Positions 1 to 5,884 are shown, numbered from the stretch's first letter. The stretch is 7,295 nucleotides of DNA from Acidiferrobacter sp. (GCA_027335965.1 DAHWGZ010000078.1:1-7295); one strand, 5' to 3'. Translations and numbers: made by a program. The notes: generated from the sequence alone by a model not told the origin.

Positions 1-1
1 G

Positions 2-531
2 GCGGATTTCGTGAAGAAGACCAAGGTGGACGCGCTTGCCATCGCTATCGGCACGAGTCACGGGGCGTACAAGTTCTCGCGGCCGCCGACGGGCGACATT
101 CTCGCCATCGAGCGCATCAAGGAGATTCATAAGCGCATCCCCGACACGCATCTCGTCATGCATGGTTCGTCGTCGGTGCCGCAGGATTGGCTGAAGATCA
201 TCCACGACTTCGGTGGGGACATCGGCGAGACCTACGGCGTGCCGGTGGAGGAGATCCAGGAAGGCATCTAGCACGGCGTGCGCAAGGTCAATATCGATAC
301 CGACCTGCGGCTTGCGATCACCGGCGCCATCCGCCGCAGCCTCGCGAAGAACCCGAAGAATTTCGATCCGCGGAAATTCCTCAAGGATTCGGTGCAGGCC
401 GGCAAGGATATCTGCAAGGCGCGTTACGAGGCCTTCGGTTCGGCCGGAAAGGCCTCCAAGATCCGCGTCATCGACCTGGAAGACATGACCAAGCGCTATG
501 CCAAGGGTGAACTGAACCCGCGCGTGAACTA
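2..531 (+). pseudogene. fba: Class II fructose-bisphosphate aldolase (Calvin-cycle subtype), 3' part, interrupted by an in-frame TAG
   Basis: The gene enters from the left edge, so only about the last 176 codons are visible. The enzyme is the zinc-dependent cytosolic aldolase that interconverts fructose 1,6-bisphosphate with dihydroxyacetone phosphate and glyceraldehyde 3-phosphate; this CbbA-like subtype also serves the Calvin cycle. Seen: [10 protein letters not shown], the metal-site segment [22 protein letters not shown], then a TAG at 269-271. The same frame continues with HGVRKVNIDTDLRLAITGAIRR and a normal C-terminus ending RYAKGELNPRVN and TAG at 529-531. Relatives carry Lys at the stop position (EGIKHGVRKVNIDTD), so one A-to-T change (AAG to TAG) explains it. 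The NIDTD segment, which contacts substrate in this family, lies after the stop, so a truncated product should be inactive. Family identity is very secure. Whether this is a real nonsense mutation, a sequence error or a readthrough site cannot be decided here. Confidence 0.9.
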
Positions 532-550
532 GCAGATCGCGCCGCAGCGC

Positions 551-586
551 AGCCCCGCGGGTCCGACGGCCCGCGGGGCTTTTTTA
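551..586 (+). terminator. Rho-independent terminator after the aldolase gene
   Basis: A perfect 11-bp GC-rich stem (AGCCCCGCGGG at 551-561 with CCCGCGGGGCT at 570-580) encloses an 8-nt loop and runs into a T tract at 580-585. It starts 20 bases after the aldolase stop and is a textbook intrinsic terminator. It separates the aldolase transcription unit from the small gene downstream. Confidence 0.93.
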
Positions 587-674
587 TGGGTGCGCCCGGT
601 AGGGCGTCATTCCGGCGGGGCGCCCCTGTCCATGCGCCACCCTTTCGTGGCATACTCGAGCCACATGGTCAGAT

Positions 675-680
675 GGGGAG
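675..680 (+). promoter_or_regulatory. Shine-Dalgarno that favours the GTG start at 686
   Basis: GGGGAG lies 5 nt before an in-frame GTG at 686. The in-frame ATG at 665 has no comparable purine-rich sequence in front of it. A weak -10-like CATACT with an upstream TG (648-656) would place transcription start just before base 665, leaving too short a leader for that ATG but a suitable one for the GTG. Confidence 0.5.
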
Positions 681-685
681 ATGTC

Positions 686-1114
686 GTGACCTTTGACCCC
701 CGAACCCACGCCCCGATCAGAATCCTGCCCAAGACGATCGACGCGGCCTGCTACAATCGCATATCGTTGGCGCTGGCGCGCCTGGGCGACCCCCTCAGTG
801 TCGAAATTAAGCCGCTGCGCATGGTCATTCGCGTGGAGCGCAGGCTATGGGTGGCGCGCTCGCTCGTCAATGAAATTCCGCTCATGACGTGGGGGGATTT
901 TCAGGTCGGCGGCCGTGGCCTGCACGAACCGGTGCCATGTCGGGTACGTCTTTATCATTTCCATGCGGGTCTTTTGTTGGGCCATGCCCCGCAACGGCTC
1001 GCCAACGCTCTCGATGAGCGATTGGGGCGCCATGCCAACCGCCTTCACCGGCAGTCGCCGGCGGTGACGCCCTTGATGAGATGCGAGGGTCCAAGCCCGC
1101 GCCGTGGCGCCTGA
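686..1114 (+). CDS. Conserved-looking hypothetical protein, about 142 aa
   Basis: I do not recognise a named family. The protein is soluble, with no signal peptide or membrane segment. The N-terminal two thirds looks like a folded domain: an Arg/Val-rich beta-like stretch (IKPLRMVIRVERRLWVARSL), then PLMTWGDFQ, then LHEPVPCRVRLYHFHAGLLLGH with a Cys and several His that could be structural or metal-binding. A Leu/Arg-rich helix follows, and the tail is Pro/Arg-rich and probably disordered. The GTG at 686 is chosen for its Shine-Dalgarno; an ATG at 665 would add seven residues. It lies between the aldolase terminator and the DUF302 gene, with 40 bases to that next start, so the two may be co-transcribed. 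A competing minus-strand frame over 845-1156 gives a less protein-like sequence. The function is unknown; I am fairly confident that it is coding. Confidence 0.65.
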   Translation: MTFDPRTHAPIRILPKTIDAACYNRISLALARLGDPLSVEIKPLRMVIRVERRLWVARSLVNEIPLMTWGDFQVGGRGLHEPVPCRVRLYHFHAGLLLGHAPQRLANALDERLGRHANRLHRQSPAVTPLMRCEGPSPRRGA

Positions 1115-1141
1115 GGCGCCGACTTGCAGAGATGTGACTAC

Positions 1142-1149
1142 AGGAGGTG
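1142..1149 (+). promoter_or_regulatory. Strong Shine-Dalgarno for the DUF302 gene
   Basis: AGGAGGTG is a near-complete anti-16S match ending 5 nt before the ATG at 1155. It fixes that start over the in-frame upstream codon at 1104 and predicts efficient translation. Confidence 0.85.
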
Positions 1150-1154
1150 AGTTC

Positions 1155-1574
1155 ATGATAGAAAATGGGCAGGTGGCTTACGGGTTCGATGTCGAGGTGG
1201 CGGGAGATTTCGAGGCGGTGCGGGGGCGGGTGGTCGAGGCGCTCAAGGGGCAGGGTTTCGGGGTCCTCACCGAGATCGACGTCAGCGCCACGATGAAGGC
1301 CAAGCTCGGCCGCGACATGCCGCGCTACAACATCCTTGGGGCATGCAACCCCGTGCTAGCCGACAAGGCGATTTCCGCGGAACCCGATATCGGCCTGCTG
1401 CTTCCCTGCAACGTGGTCGTGAGCGAGACCCCAAAGCAAGGGACGACGAAGGTGTCATTCATGGACCCGGTGTCGGTGTTGGCGATCGTCAACAATGCGC
1501 GCGTGACCGAATTGGGGTGGGAAGTACGCTCCAAGCTCGAGGCGGTCCGCGACGCGTTGGGAGCCGCCTCCTGA
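1155..1574 (+). CDS. DUF302 domain-containing protein
   Basis: This 139-residue protein is essentially one DUF302 domain. Seen: the N-terminal strand GQVAYGFDVEVAGDFEAV, the GFGVLTEIDVSATMKAKLG segment (residues about 34-52), the family signature YNILGACNPVLADKAI (58-73) and IGLLLPCNVVV (79-89), and a C-terminal helical region ending RSKLEAVRDALGAAS. Two Cys (C64, C85) sit inside the conserved blocks. The biochemical role of DUF302 is not established; relatives are common in sulfur- and metal-oxidising bacteria, sometimes beside redox genes, and no such partner is visible here. There is no signal peptide, so it is predicted to be cytoplasmic. It follows the unrecognised gene by 40 bases and converges on the EF-hand gene with 10 bases between the stops. 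The domain call is secure and the function is open. Confidence 0.9.
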   Translation: MIENGQVAYGFDVEVAGDFEAVRGRVVEALKGQGFGVLTEIDVSATMKAKLGRDMPRYNILGACNPVLADKAISAEPDIGLLLPCNVVVSETPKQGTTKVSFMDPVSVLAIVNNARVTELGWEVRSKLEAVRDALGAAS

Positions 1575-1580
1575 GGTTGA

Positions 1581-1622
1581 GGGCTCATGGCGCGGGTCGC
1601 CCGCGCCCATGAGCATGAGCCC
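1581..1622. terminator. Long hairpin between convergent genes, possible bidirectional terminator
   Basis: The arms GCTCATGGCGCGGG (1583-1596) and CCCGCGCCCATGAGC (1600-1614) pair almost completely, with one bulged base and a 3-nt loop. A second copy of the outer arm, CATGAGCCC at 1614-1622, can pair instead with GGGCTCATG at 1581-1589. The structure lies between the convergent DUF302 and EF-hand genes and includes the last codons of the latter. No T tract follows on either strand, so termination by the classic intrinsic mechanism is uncertain. Confidence 0.4.
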
Positions 1623-1971
1623 CTCGGCAGTTCTTGAATTCGGTCCGCGTCACGCGCCCGTCGCGCAAGACGTCACGCCGTCGGAAATGGCGATACAGGG
1701 TTGGATCGTAACGCTTGGCCTGGGCGCGGGTGATGGAGCGGCGCCCGTGGGCGATGGCATTGAAGCGGGCCCCGCTCGCGCCGCCGGCGCCGCTCAGGCC
1801 CGATTGGCTGTTGGTGGTCCGCGCAAGCGGACTTGGGCCCCGCATCCCGGTGCCGTCGGGGGTCGCGGAGGGCGCCTCCTTGGGCGAGTTCTGCGCGTTT
1901 CCGGACTGCGCCAGGGTTGCCGCGGGGGCGCCCGCGAGAGCCAGCAAGGCTGCGACGACGAATCCTTTCAT
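1585..1971 (-). CDS. Small secreted protein with a degenerate EF-hand pair
   Basis: This 128-residue protein starts MKGFVVAALLALAGAPAATLAQS, a typical Sec signal peptide with likely cleavage after TLA (residue 21), so it should be periplasmic or secreted. Residues 22-70 are rich in Gly, Ser, Ala and Pro and probably disordered. The C-terminal part resembles the paired EF-hand proteins of proteobacteria. In loop 2 (100-111, ending in TEF) D100, D104, G105 and E111 match EF positions 1, 5, 6 and 12, but position 3 is Leu. Loop 1 (about 73-84, before the ITRAQA helix) has no acidic ligand left. Calcium binding is therefore doubtful. The tail is His/Arg/Gly-rich (GAHAHGRGRPAP). The start is the ATG preceding the signal peptide; the frame runs 32 codons further upstream but would bury the signal. 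It follows rimO on the same strand by 85 bases. Confidence 0.68.
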   Translation of the reverse strand: MKGFVVAALLALAGAPAATLAQSGNAQNSPKEAPSATPDGTGMRGPSPLARTTNSQSGLSGAGGASGARFNAIAHGRRSITRAQAKRYDPTLYRHFRRRDVLRDGRVTRTEFKNCRGAHAHGRGRPAP

Positions 1972-2056
1972 GGGGTGGTCTCCGAGTCGTTTCCGAAAGT
2001 TGCGCGACCGTCCTGCGCGAGAGGTTGGGGCAGCAGGCCTTACCCTAGGCCGTCGC

Positions 2057-3400
2057 CTACGCGTCACCCCTCAAGGTCGGAGCCATGATGGCGGTGAGAT
2101 CGTGGGTGTCGGTCGCGACGATGCGGCAATCCACGAAGTCTCCCGGCCGGGCCTCACCCGCGGCAATATGGATCACGCCATCGATCTCGGGGGCCTCGGC
2201 ATAGCTGCGCCCGATGAGGCCATCCGCGGTCCGCTCGTCGATCAACACCCGGTAGGTCTGGCCGATGCGCGCCTTCAGCCGTTCGGCGCTTAACGCCGCC
2301 TGGCGGGTCATGAGTCGTTCGAGGCGTTCGTGCTTGACCTCCTCCGGGACCGGGTCCGGCAGGGCATTGGCCGCCGCCCCTTCCACCGCGGAGTAGGCGA
2401 ATGCCCCAAGGCGGTCGATGCCGGCCTCTTCCACGAACGCCAGCAAGGTCTCGAATTCGGCCTCGGTCTCGCCAGGAAAGCCCGCGATGACGGTGCTTCG
2501 CAAGACGAGGTCAGGACGCGCCGCGCGCCATGCCTTGACGCAGGCGATCGGATGGGCGCGCCCCGCCGGCCGGCGCATGGCGGCCAGCACCCGCGGGTGC
2601 GCGTGCTGGAACGGGACATCGAGGTAGGGGAGCACGCCGTCGATGTCGAGCAGCGGCAGGATCTCCTCCACGCTCTTGTAGGGGTAGACGTAGTGGAGCC
2701 GTACCCATATCCCGAGCCTCGCGAGTTCCGCGACCAGCCCCGGGAACGACATCTTGACCGGGCGACCGCCCGCAAATCCCACGCGATGCCGTTGATCGAC
2801 GCCGTAGGCGCTGGTGTCCTGCGAGACGATCAACAGCTCCTTGACGCCGGCCTCCACCAAGCGTTCGGCCTCGGCCACGATATCGCCGACCGGCCGGCTG
2901 ACCAGGTCGCCACGCAGCGAGGGGATGATGCAAAACCTGCAGCGGTGGTTGCAGCCCTCCGATATCTTCAGGTAGGCGTAGTGGCGTGGCGTCAGCTTGA
3001 TGCCTTGCGGGGGCACGAGATCGACGAACGGGTCGTGGGGTCTCGGGAGATGCGCGTGCACGGCGGCCATGACCGCCGGTTCGTCATGGGGCCCGGTGAC
3101 CGCCAGGACCTCGGGGTAGCGTTCGCGGATGAGGTCGGCCTTCGCCCCCAGGCACCCCGTGACGATCACGCGCCCGTTGTCGCTCATGGCCTCGCCGATC
3201 GCGTCGAGGGACTCCGAGACCGCGGTGTCGATGAACCCGCAGGTGTTGATGATGACGAGATCGGCATCGTCATAGGAGCTCGCGGTGTCGTAGCCCTCGC
3301 TCCTCAGCCGCGTCAGTATCTGCTCCGAGTCGACCAGGGCCTTGGGGCAGCCGAGGCTTACAAAGCCGACCCGGGGGGTCGCGGACGACGGACGCGGCAT
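2057..3400 (-). CDS. rimO: Ribosomal protein S12 methylthiotransferase RimO
   Basis: RimO is a radical-SAM enzyme with two 4Fe-4S clusters that adds a methylthio group to the beta-carbon of a conserved Asp of ribosomal protein S12, in the cytosol. At 447 residues it has the usual family length. Seen in order: the N-terminal methylthiotransferase domain with the three cluster Cys, C18 (SLGCPKA), C54 (NTCGF) and C83 (VTGCLG); the radical-SAM motif CNHRCRFC (C150, C154, C157) followed by IIPSLRGD, which is typical of Rim[14 protein letters not shown] and [35 protein letters not shown]; and a C-terminal TRAM domain from about 376 ([13 protein letters not shown]) to 440. [12 protein letters not shown] and FQHAHPRVL distinguish it from the tRNA enzyme MiaB. 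The start at 3400 has only a weak Shine-Dalgarno. It lies 48 bases downstream of the copD-like gene, probably in the same transcript. Confidence 0.97.
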   Translation of the reverse strand: MPRPSSATPRVGFVSLGCPKALVDSEQILTRLRSEGYDTASSYDDADLVIINTCGFIDTAVSESLDAIGEAMSDNGRVIVTGCLGAKADLIRERYPEVLAVTGPHDEPAVMAAVHAHLPRPHDPFVDLVPPQGIKLTPRHYAYLKISEGCNHRCRFCIIPSLRGDLVSRPVGDIVAEAERLVEAGVKELLIVSQDTSAYGVDQRHRVGFAGGRPVKMSFPGLVAELARLGIWVRLHYVYPYKSVEEILPLLDIDGVLPYLDVPFQHAHPRVLAAMRRPAGRAHPIACVKAWRAARPDLVLRSTVIAGFPGETEAEFETLLAFVEEAGIDRLGAFAYSAVEGAAANALPDPVPEEVKHERLERLMTRQAALSAERLKARIGQTYRVLIDERTADGLIGRSYAEAPEIDGVIHIAAGEARPGDFVDCRIVATDTHDLTAIMAPTLRGDA

Positions 3401-3448
3401 GGGAGAGGTCTCGGGAAGGGGCTTGACGGGACGAGAGCCGGGGCGCGC

Positions 3449-3898
3449 TCAGCGGGCGCCGGCGATGGCGACGAAGATCGTGACCACGCCAAGCGCCGTG
3501 TTGATCGCCACCAATCGACGGATCTGCGCGAGCGCGTGCCCGGCCTTTACGAAATCGCCGCTCTCGACACCCTGGCGCAGGCGCCGGTAGGGGGCGAAAT
3601 AGACGTGCAGGTACAGCAGGATCATGAGGATCCCGAGCACCTGCATGAGGTTCACGAACGGCGGTAGCGCGGCCATGCCCCCGAAGCGCGTGATGGCCAG
3701 GTAGTAGCCGCTCGCGGGCAACACGGCGACCGCCGCCCATACCCATGGGAAGAAGCGGCCGAACGTCCGCGCCCACAGGGCCAGCCTGTGGGGCGTCTCG
3801 AGCGGTTGGGCGGCGGGCCGCAGGATCACGTACGCGAAGAACATGCCCCCCACCCATAGCATGGCGAGCAGTCCATGGACCGCGATCAGATAAGACAT
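3449..3898 (-). CDS. CopD-like integral membrane protein
   Basis: This 149-residue inner-membrane protein has four predicted helices at about 4-27, 50-69, 82-102 and 130-147. The start MSYLIAVHGLLAMLWVGG followed by MFFAYVILRPAA resembles the CopD family pattern of a His early in helix 1 followed by W-x-GG and an RP at the helix end. Further His residues lie at 37, 98 and 121. Full CopD works with CopC in copper uptake or resistance; this is a short single-domain form, no CopC is nearby, and copper specificity is not shown. The ATG at 3898 is chosen because GAGG lies 9 nt upstream; a GTG at 3907 would abut that sequence directly. It is first in a minus-strand unit ahead of rimO and is divergent from exbB. 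The family call is moderately sure and the function is inferred only. Confidence 0.75.
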   Translation of the reverse strand: MSYLIAVHGLLAMLWVGGMFFAYVILRPAAQPLETPHRLALWARTFGRFFPWVWAAVAVLPASGYYLAITRFGGMAALPPFVNLMQVLGILMILLYLHVYFAPYRRLRQGVESGDFVKAGHALAQIRRLVAINTALGVVTIFVAIAGAR

Positions 3899-3926
3899 AT
3901 GGCGCACCCTCGGCTAAAATCCCCTT

Positions 3927-3955
3927 CTCATACGCAAGTCGGCCCCGGCTGTCAA
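3927..3955 (-). promoter_or_regulatory. Candidate sigma-70 promoter for copD-like gene and rimO
   Basis: On the minus strand a perfect -35 TTGACA (3955-3950) is followed, after a 17-nt spacer, by TATGAG (3932-3927), which matches the -10 consensus at four of six positions. Transcription would begin about 20-25 bases before the ATG at 3898. The position and spacing are right, but the last -10 base is non-consensus. Confidence 0.5.
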
Positions 3956-3992
3956 TCGCCGGCGCGCCGCGCGCGGTCCGCCCCCGCCGGTC

Positions 3993-4011
3993 ATTGTCAT
4001 ATAATTGTCAT
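3993..4011 (+). promoter_or_regulatory. Direct repeat ATTGTCAT x2 containing TATAAT, candidate exbB promoter/operator
   Basis: ATTGTCAT occurs at 3993-4000 and again at 4004-4011, an 11-bp period close to one helical turn. A perfect TATAAT (4000-4005) spans the gap between the copies. No good -35 lies 17 bases upstream. If TATAAT is the -10, the exbB leader is about 60 nt. Repeats overlapping a -10 suggest a regulator site. It does not match the Fur 19-bp consensus well, although Fur control would be expected for a TonB operon. Confidence 0.4.
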
Positions 4012-4060
4012 CCCTACGCCAAACGCAGGTCATACTGAGACGTCATCGTGGCGCCTTTAC

Positions 4061-4065
4061 GGAGG
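4061..4065 (+). promoter_or_regulatory. Shine-Dalgarno for exbB
   Basis: GGAGG lies 7 nt before the ATG at 4073. It sets the exbB start there and rules out the long upstream in-frame extension. Confidence 0.85.
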
Positions 4066-4072
4066 ACTGGCG

Positions 4073-4765
4073 ATGACTCTTCAGTATTTGATCCATCTCG
4101 CGAATTATTCGGACGGCGTGCTCTACCTCATGGTCGTGATTCTCACGATCGCGCTCGCCGTCATCATCGATCGCTCGTGGTATCTGCGGCGCACGCTGCT
4201 CGAGGGCAACAGTCTCGTCGAGCGCCTCGGCGCCCACAAGGAGATGACGCGCGCGCAGCTGGCGGCGCTGGCGGCCACCGCCCCCGACCTCCCGGAGGCG
4301 GTCCTGCTCGACGTGGCGGCCCGCCACATGGGGGTCACGAGCGGCGAGCAGCTCGCCAATCGGCTCGATGAGGCGACCCTGCGCCTGGCCCCGGCCCTCG
4401 ACAAGCGTTTGTGGGTCCTCGATACCGTCGTGACCCTGGCGCCGCTCCTGGGACTCTTTGGGACGATCGTGGGCATGTTCCACGCCTTCTCCGTGTTGTC
4501 GGCGCCCGGGCATGCCCCCACGGCCGTGACCGGCGGCATCGCCGATGCCCTGGTGGCCACCGCCTCGGGGCTCTTCGTGGCGATGACCGGCCTGCTCGCC
4601 TTCAACGGTCTCAATAACAAGGTGCGCGTGGTCTTGCATCAGCTCGATATCGTGAAGACCATGCTGCTAAATCGCATGGACGGCGCCCCGGTCAACATCA
4701 CCTCCGATGGCGAGCCCGCCGCGGACCACGGCACGGCCCACGCGCGCATGGCGAAATCCTCATGA
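4073..4765 (+). CDS. exbB: ExbB-type proton channel subunit (MotA/TolQ/ExbB family)
   Basis: ExbB is the inner-membrane pentamer that, with ExbD, uses the proton-motive force to energise TonB. The 230-residue product has the family's three-helix plan: helix 1 at about 16-32 (LYLMVVILTIALAVII), a cytoplasmic loop of roughly 80 residues, helix 2 at about 116-142 with APLLGLFGTIVGMFHAF (123-139), and helix 3 at about 156-178 with ADALVATASGLFVAMTG. The Thr in LFGTIVGM (T131) and the Thr in ALVATASG (T163) fall in the two pore-lining helices, as is usual. The C-terminus is hydrophilic. The sequence cannot separate ExbB from TolQ by itself; the adjacent exbD and tonB genes, with no tolA, tolB or pal, favour ExbB. 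Its TGA overlaps the exbD ATG (ATGA), so translation is probably coupled. Confidence 0.92.
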   Translation: MTLQYLIHLANYSDGVLYLMVVILTIALAVIIDRSWYLRRTLLEGNSLVERLGAHKEMTRAQLAALAATAPDLPEAVLLDVAARHMGVTSGEQLANRLDEATLRLAPALDKRLWVLDTVVTLAPLLGLFGTIVGMFHAFSVLSAPGHAPTAVTGGIADALVATASGLFVAMTGLLAFNGLNNKVRVVLHQLDIVKTMLLNRMDGAPVNITSDGEPAADHGTAHARMAKSS

Positions 4766-5160
4766 AGATGCGGTATTTCGAGACCAAGAAGGGTCGCATC
4801 GAGTTGATCCCCATGATCGACGTGATGTTTTTCCTGCTGGTCTTTTTCATGATCCTGACCCTGCGCATGATCCCCGATCATGGTCTCGGGCTTGCCCTGC
4901 CGCAGGCCAGCACCGCCAAGGCGCTCCCGCGGCCGCAGATCCTCGTCAGCCTGACGGCGAATGGGGTGGTGCATGTGCAAGGTCATGTGGTTCCGCGCTC
5001 GGCCTTGAAGGGCCTGCTGTCGCGGCACGCGGGCAAACGGCGCGCGGATGTCACGATCGCGGCCGCCAAGAACGTGCCGTTTCAGGACTTCGTGGCGGTC
5101 ATGAGCGCGGCGCGCAAGGCGGGCGTGGCCAGCATCGGCATTGCCGCGCATCAGCATTGA
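4762..5160 (+). CDS. exbD: ExbD-type biopolymer transport protein
   Basis: ExbD has one membrane helix and sits inside the ExbB pentamer; its conserved membrane Asp carries protons and its periplasmic domain contacts TonB. This 132-residue protein shows the diagnostic IELIPMIDVMFFLLVFFM (residues 13-30), with D20 as the proton-carrying Asp at the start of the helix (about 18-37). The periplasmic domain (about 38-132) includes QILVSLTANGVVHVQG, a conserved-type strand pair, and the ADVTIAAAKNVPFQDFVAVMSAARKAG segment that matches the usual D-x-x-V-x-Y-G-x-V-x-x-x-M pattern loosely. The start overlaps the exbB stop by 4 nt. The tonB ATG follows 19 bases after its stop, completing a three-gene operon. 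Confidence 0.94.
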   Translation: MKMRYFETKKGRIELIPMIDVMFFLLVFFMILTLRMIPDHGLGLALPQASTAKALPRPQILVSLTANGVVHVQGHVVPRSALKGLLSRHAGKRRADVTIAAAKNVPFQDFVAVMSAARKAGVASIGIAAHQH

Positions 5161-5179
5161 TACGGACGGGAAGGGTCTC

Positions 5180-5884
5180 ATGAGTGCTTCGTCGCTGCCT
5201 ATCGTTTCGCCCATGCCCGAAAAGCGATTTTCGTTCCTGCGGGCGACGCTCCTGGCGGTGGTCCTCGAGGGGCTCGTGTTCGCGGGTCTTCTGGTAGCGG
5301 CGCATTCCCACCCCAAGACCGTGGGGTTGCGCCGTAAACCCATGGCCGTGCACTTTGTGACCCTGCCCAAGCCGCCGGCGCCGCACGTCCAGCCCAAGCC
5401 GCCTCCGCCGCGCCCGGTGGTCCGGCCGAAGCCCCAACCCGCGCCGCCCAAGCCTCGGCCGGTCGTGCATCATCGCCCGGTGCCGCTACCAAAGCCCGTG
5501 AAGAAGATGCCGCCACCGAGACCCAAGGCCACGCCGCGGCCGACTCCGCCTCCACCCCCGCCGCCCTCCCCGGCGGTCGTGGCCCAGGCCGTCGATCGTT
5601 ACGCGGTGATGCTGCGCACGCGCATCCAGCAGGGCCTCGTGGTGCCGAGGCGCGTGGCCGCGCTGCGATTGTCCGGCAAGGCCGTGGTGGCCTTCGAATT
5701 GACCCCCGCGGGCCACCTGTTGTGGGCGCGCATCATGCGGTCGAGCGGCATCGGCGCGATCAATCGGGCGGCTTTGGCGGCGGTGCGGGATCGCAGCTAC
5801 CCGGCGTTCACGAAGACCATGCCCCACCGTCCGACGGTGTTTCGCGTGCGCGTGGGCCTGAACGACGGACGGGATCGCTACTAG
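5180..5884 (+). CDS. tonB: TonB-like energy transducer with unusual transmembrane motif
   Basis: TonB spans the periplasm and passes ExbBD-derived energy to outer-membrane TonB-dependent transporters. The 234-residue product has a short cytoplasmic N-terminus, a membrane helix (about 22-41), a Pro-rich linker (about 63-131) with K-P, R-P and a run of seven Pro, and a C-terminal TonB/TolA-like domain (about 139-234) including YAVMLRTRIQQGL, GKAVVAFELTPAGHLLWARI, RSSGIGAINRAALAAVRD. The helix aligns with E. coli TonB (TLLSVCIHG against TLLAVVLEG): Ser16 is A26 and His20 is E30. The linker has no acidic residue. The ATG at 5180 is chosen because GGGAAGGG lies just upstream and the helix sits at normal depth; an upstream TTG at 5141 lies inside exbD. 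The stop overlaps that of pgl. No TonB-dependent receptor is visible, so the substrate is unknown. Confidence 0.9.
   Translation: MSASSLPIVSPMPEKRFSFLRATLLAVVLEGLVFAGLLVAAHSHPKTVGLRRKPMAVHFVTLPKPPAPHVQPKPPPPRPVVRPKPQPAPPKPRPVVHHRPVPLPKPVKKMPPPRPKATPRPTPPPPPPPSPAVVAQAVDRYAVMLRTRIQQGLVVPRRVAALRLSGKAVVAFELTPAGHLLWARIMRSSGIGAINRAALAAVRDRSYPAFTKTMPHRPTVFRVRVGLNDGRDRY

Noticed and set aside
269..271. TAG read as a sense codon (recoding or pyrrolysine)
   Set aside because: Four genes here end in TAG at the expected C-terminus, no recoding element is evident after the codon, and aldolases have Lys here. A mutation or sequence error is simpler.
617..626. Palindrome GGGGCGCCCC downstream of the aldolase terminator
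   Set aside because: A short pure G/C palindrome is expected by chance at this base composition, and there is no matching partner site.
845..1156. Minus-strand open frame of 103 codons opposite the unassigned gene
   Set aside because: The plus-strand frame has a Shine-Dalgarno, high third-position GC and a more protein-like sequence. The minus frame starts inside the DUF302 ribosome-binding region and matches nothing known to me.
2036..2052. Possible terminator stem GGCCT...AGGCC after rimO
   Set aside because: The stem is only about five base pairs with no T tract on the minus strand, too weak to call.
2330..3667. A 445-codon plus-strand open frame opposite rimO and the copD-like gene
   Set aside because: Its translation is low-complexity Arg/Gly/Asp/His-rich with no recognisable domain. 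It is an antisense shadow of high-GC coding sequence; rimO on the other strand has every expected motif.
3991..4013. Fur box before exbB
   Set aside because: The sequence is AT-rich and 19 bp long but is a direct repeat, not the inverted hexamer arrangement of the Fur consensus, and too few positions match.
4005..4036. Alternative exbB promoter TTGTCA ... CATACT
   Set aside because: The spacer is 20 bases, outside the usual 16-18 range, and TATAAT just upstream is a better -10.
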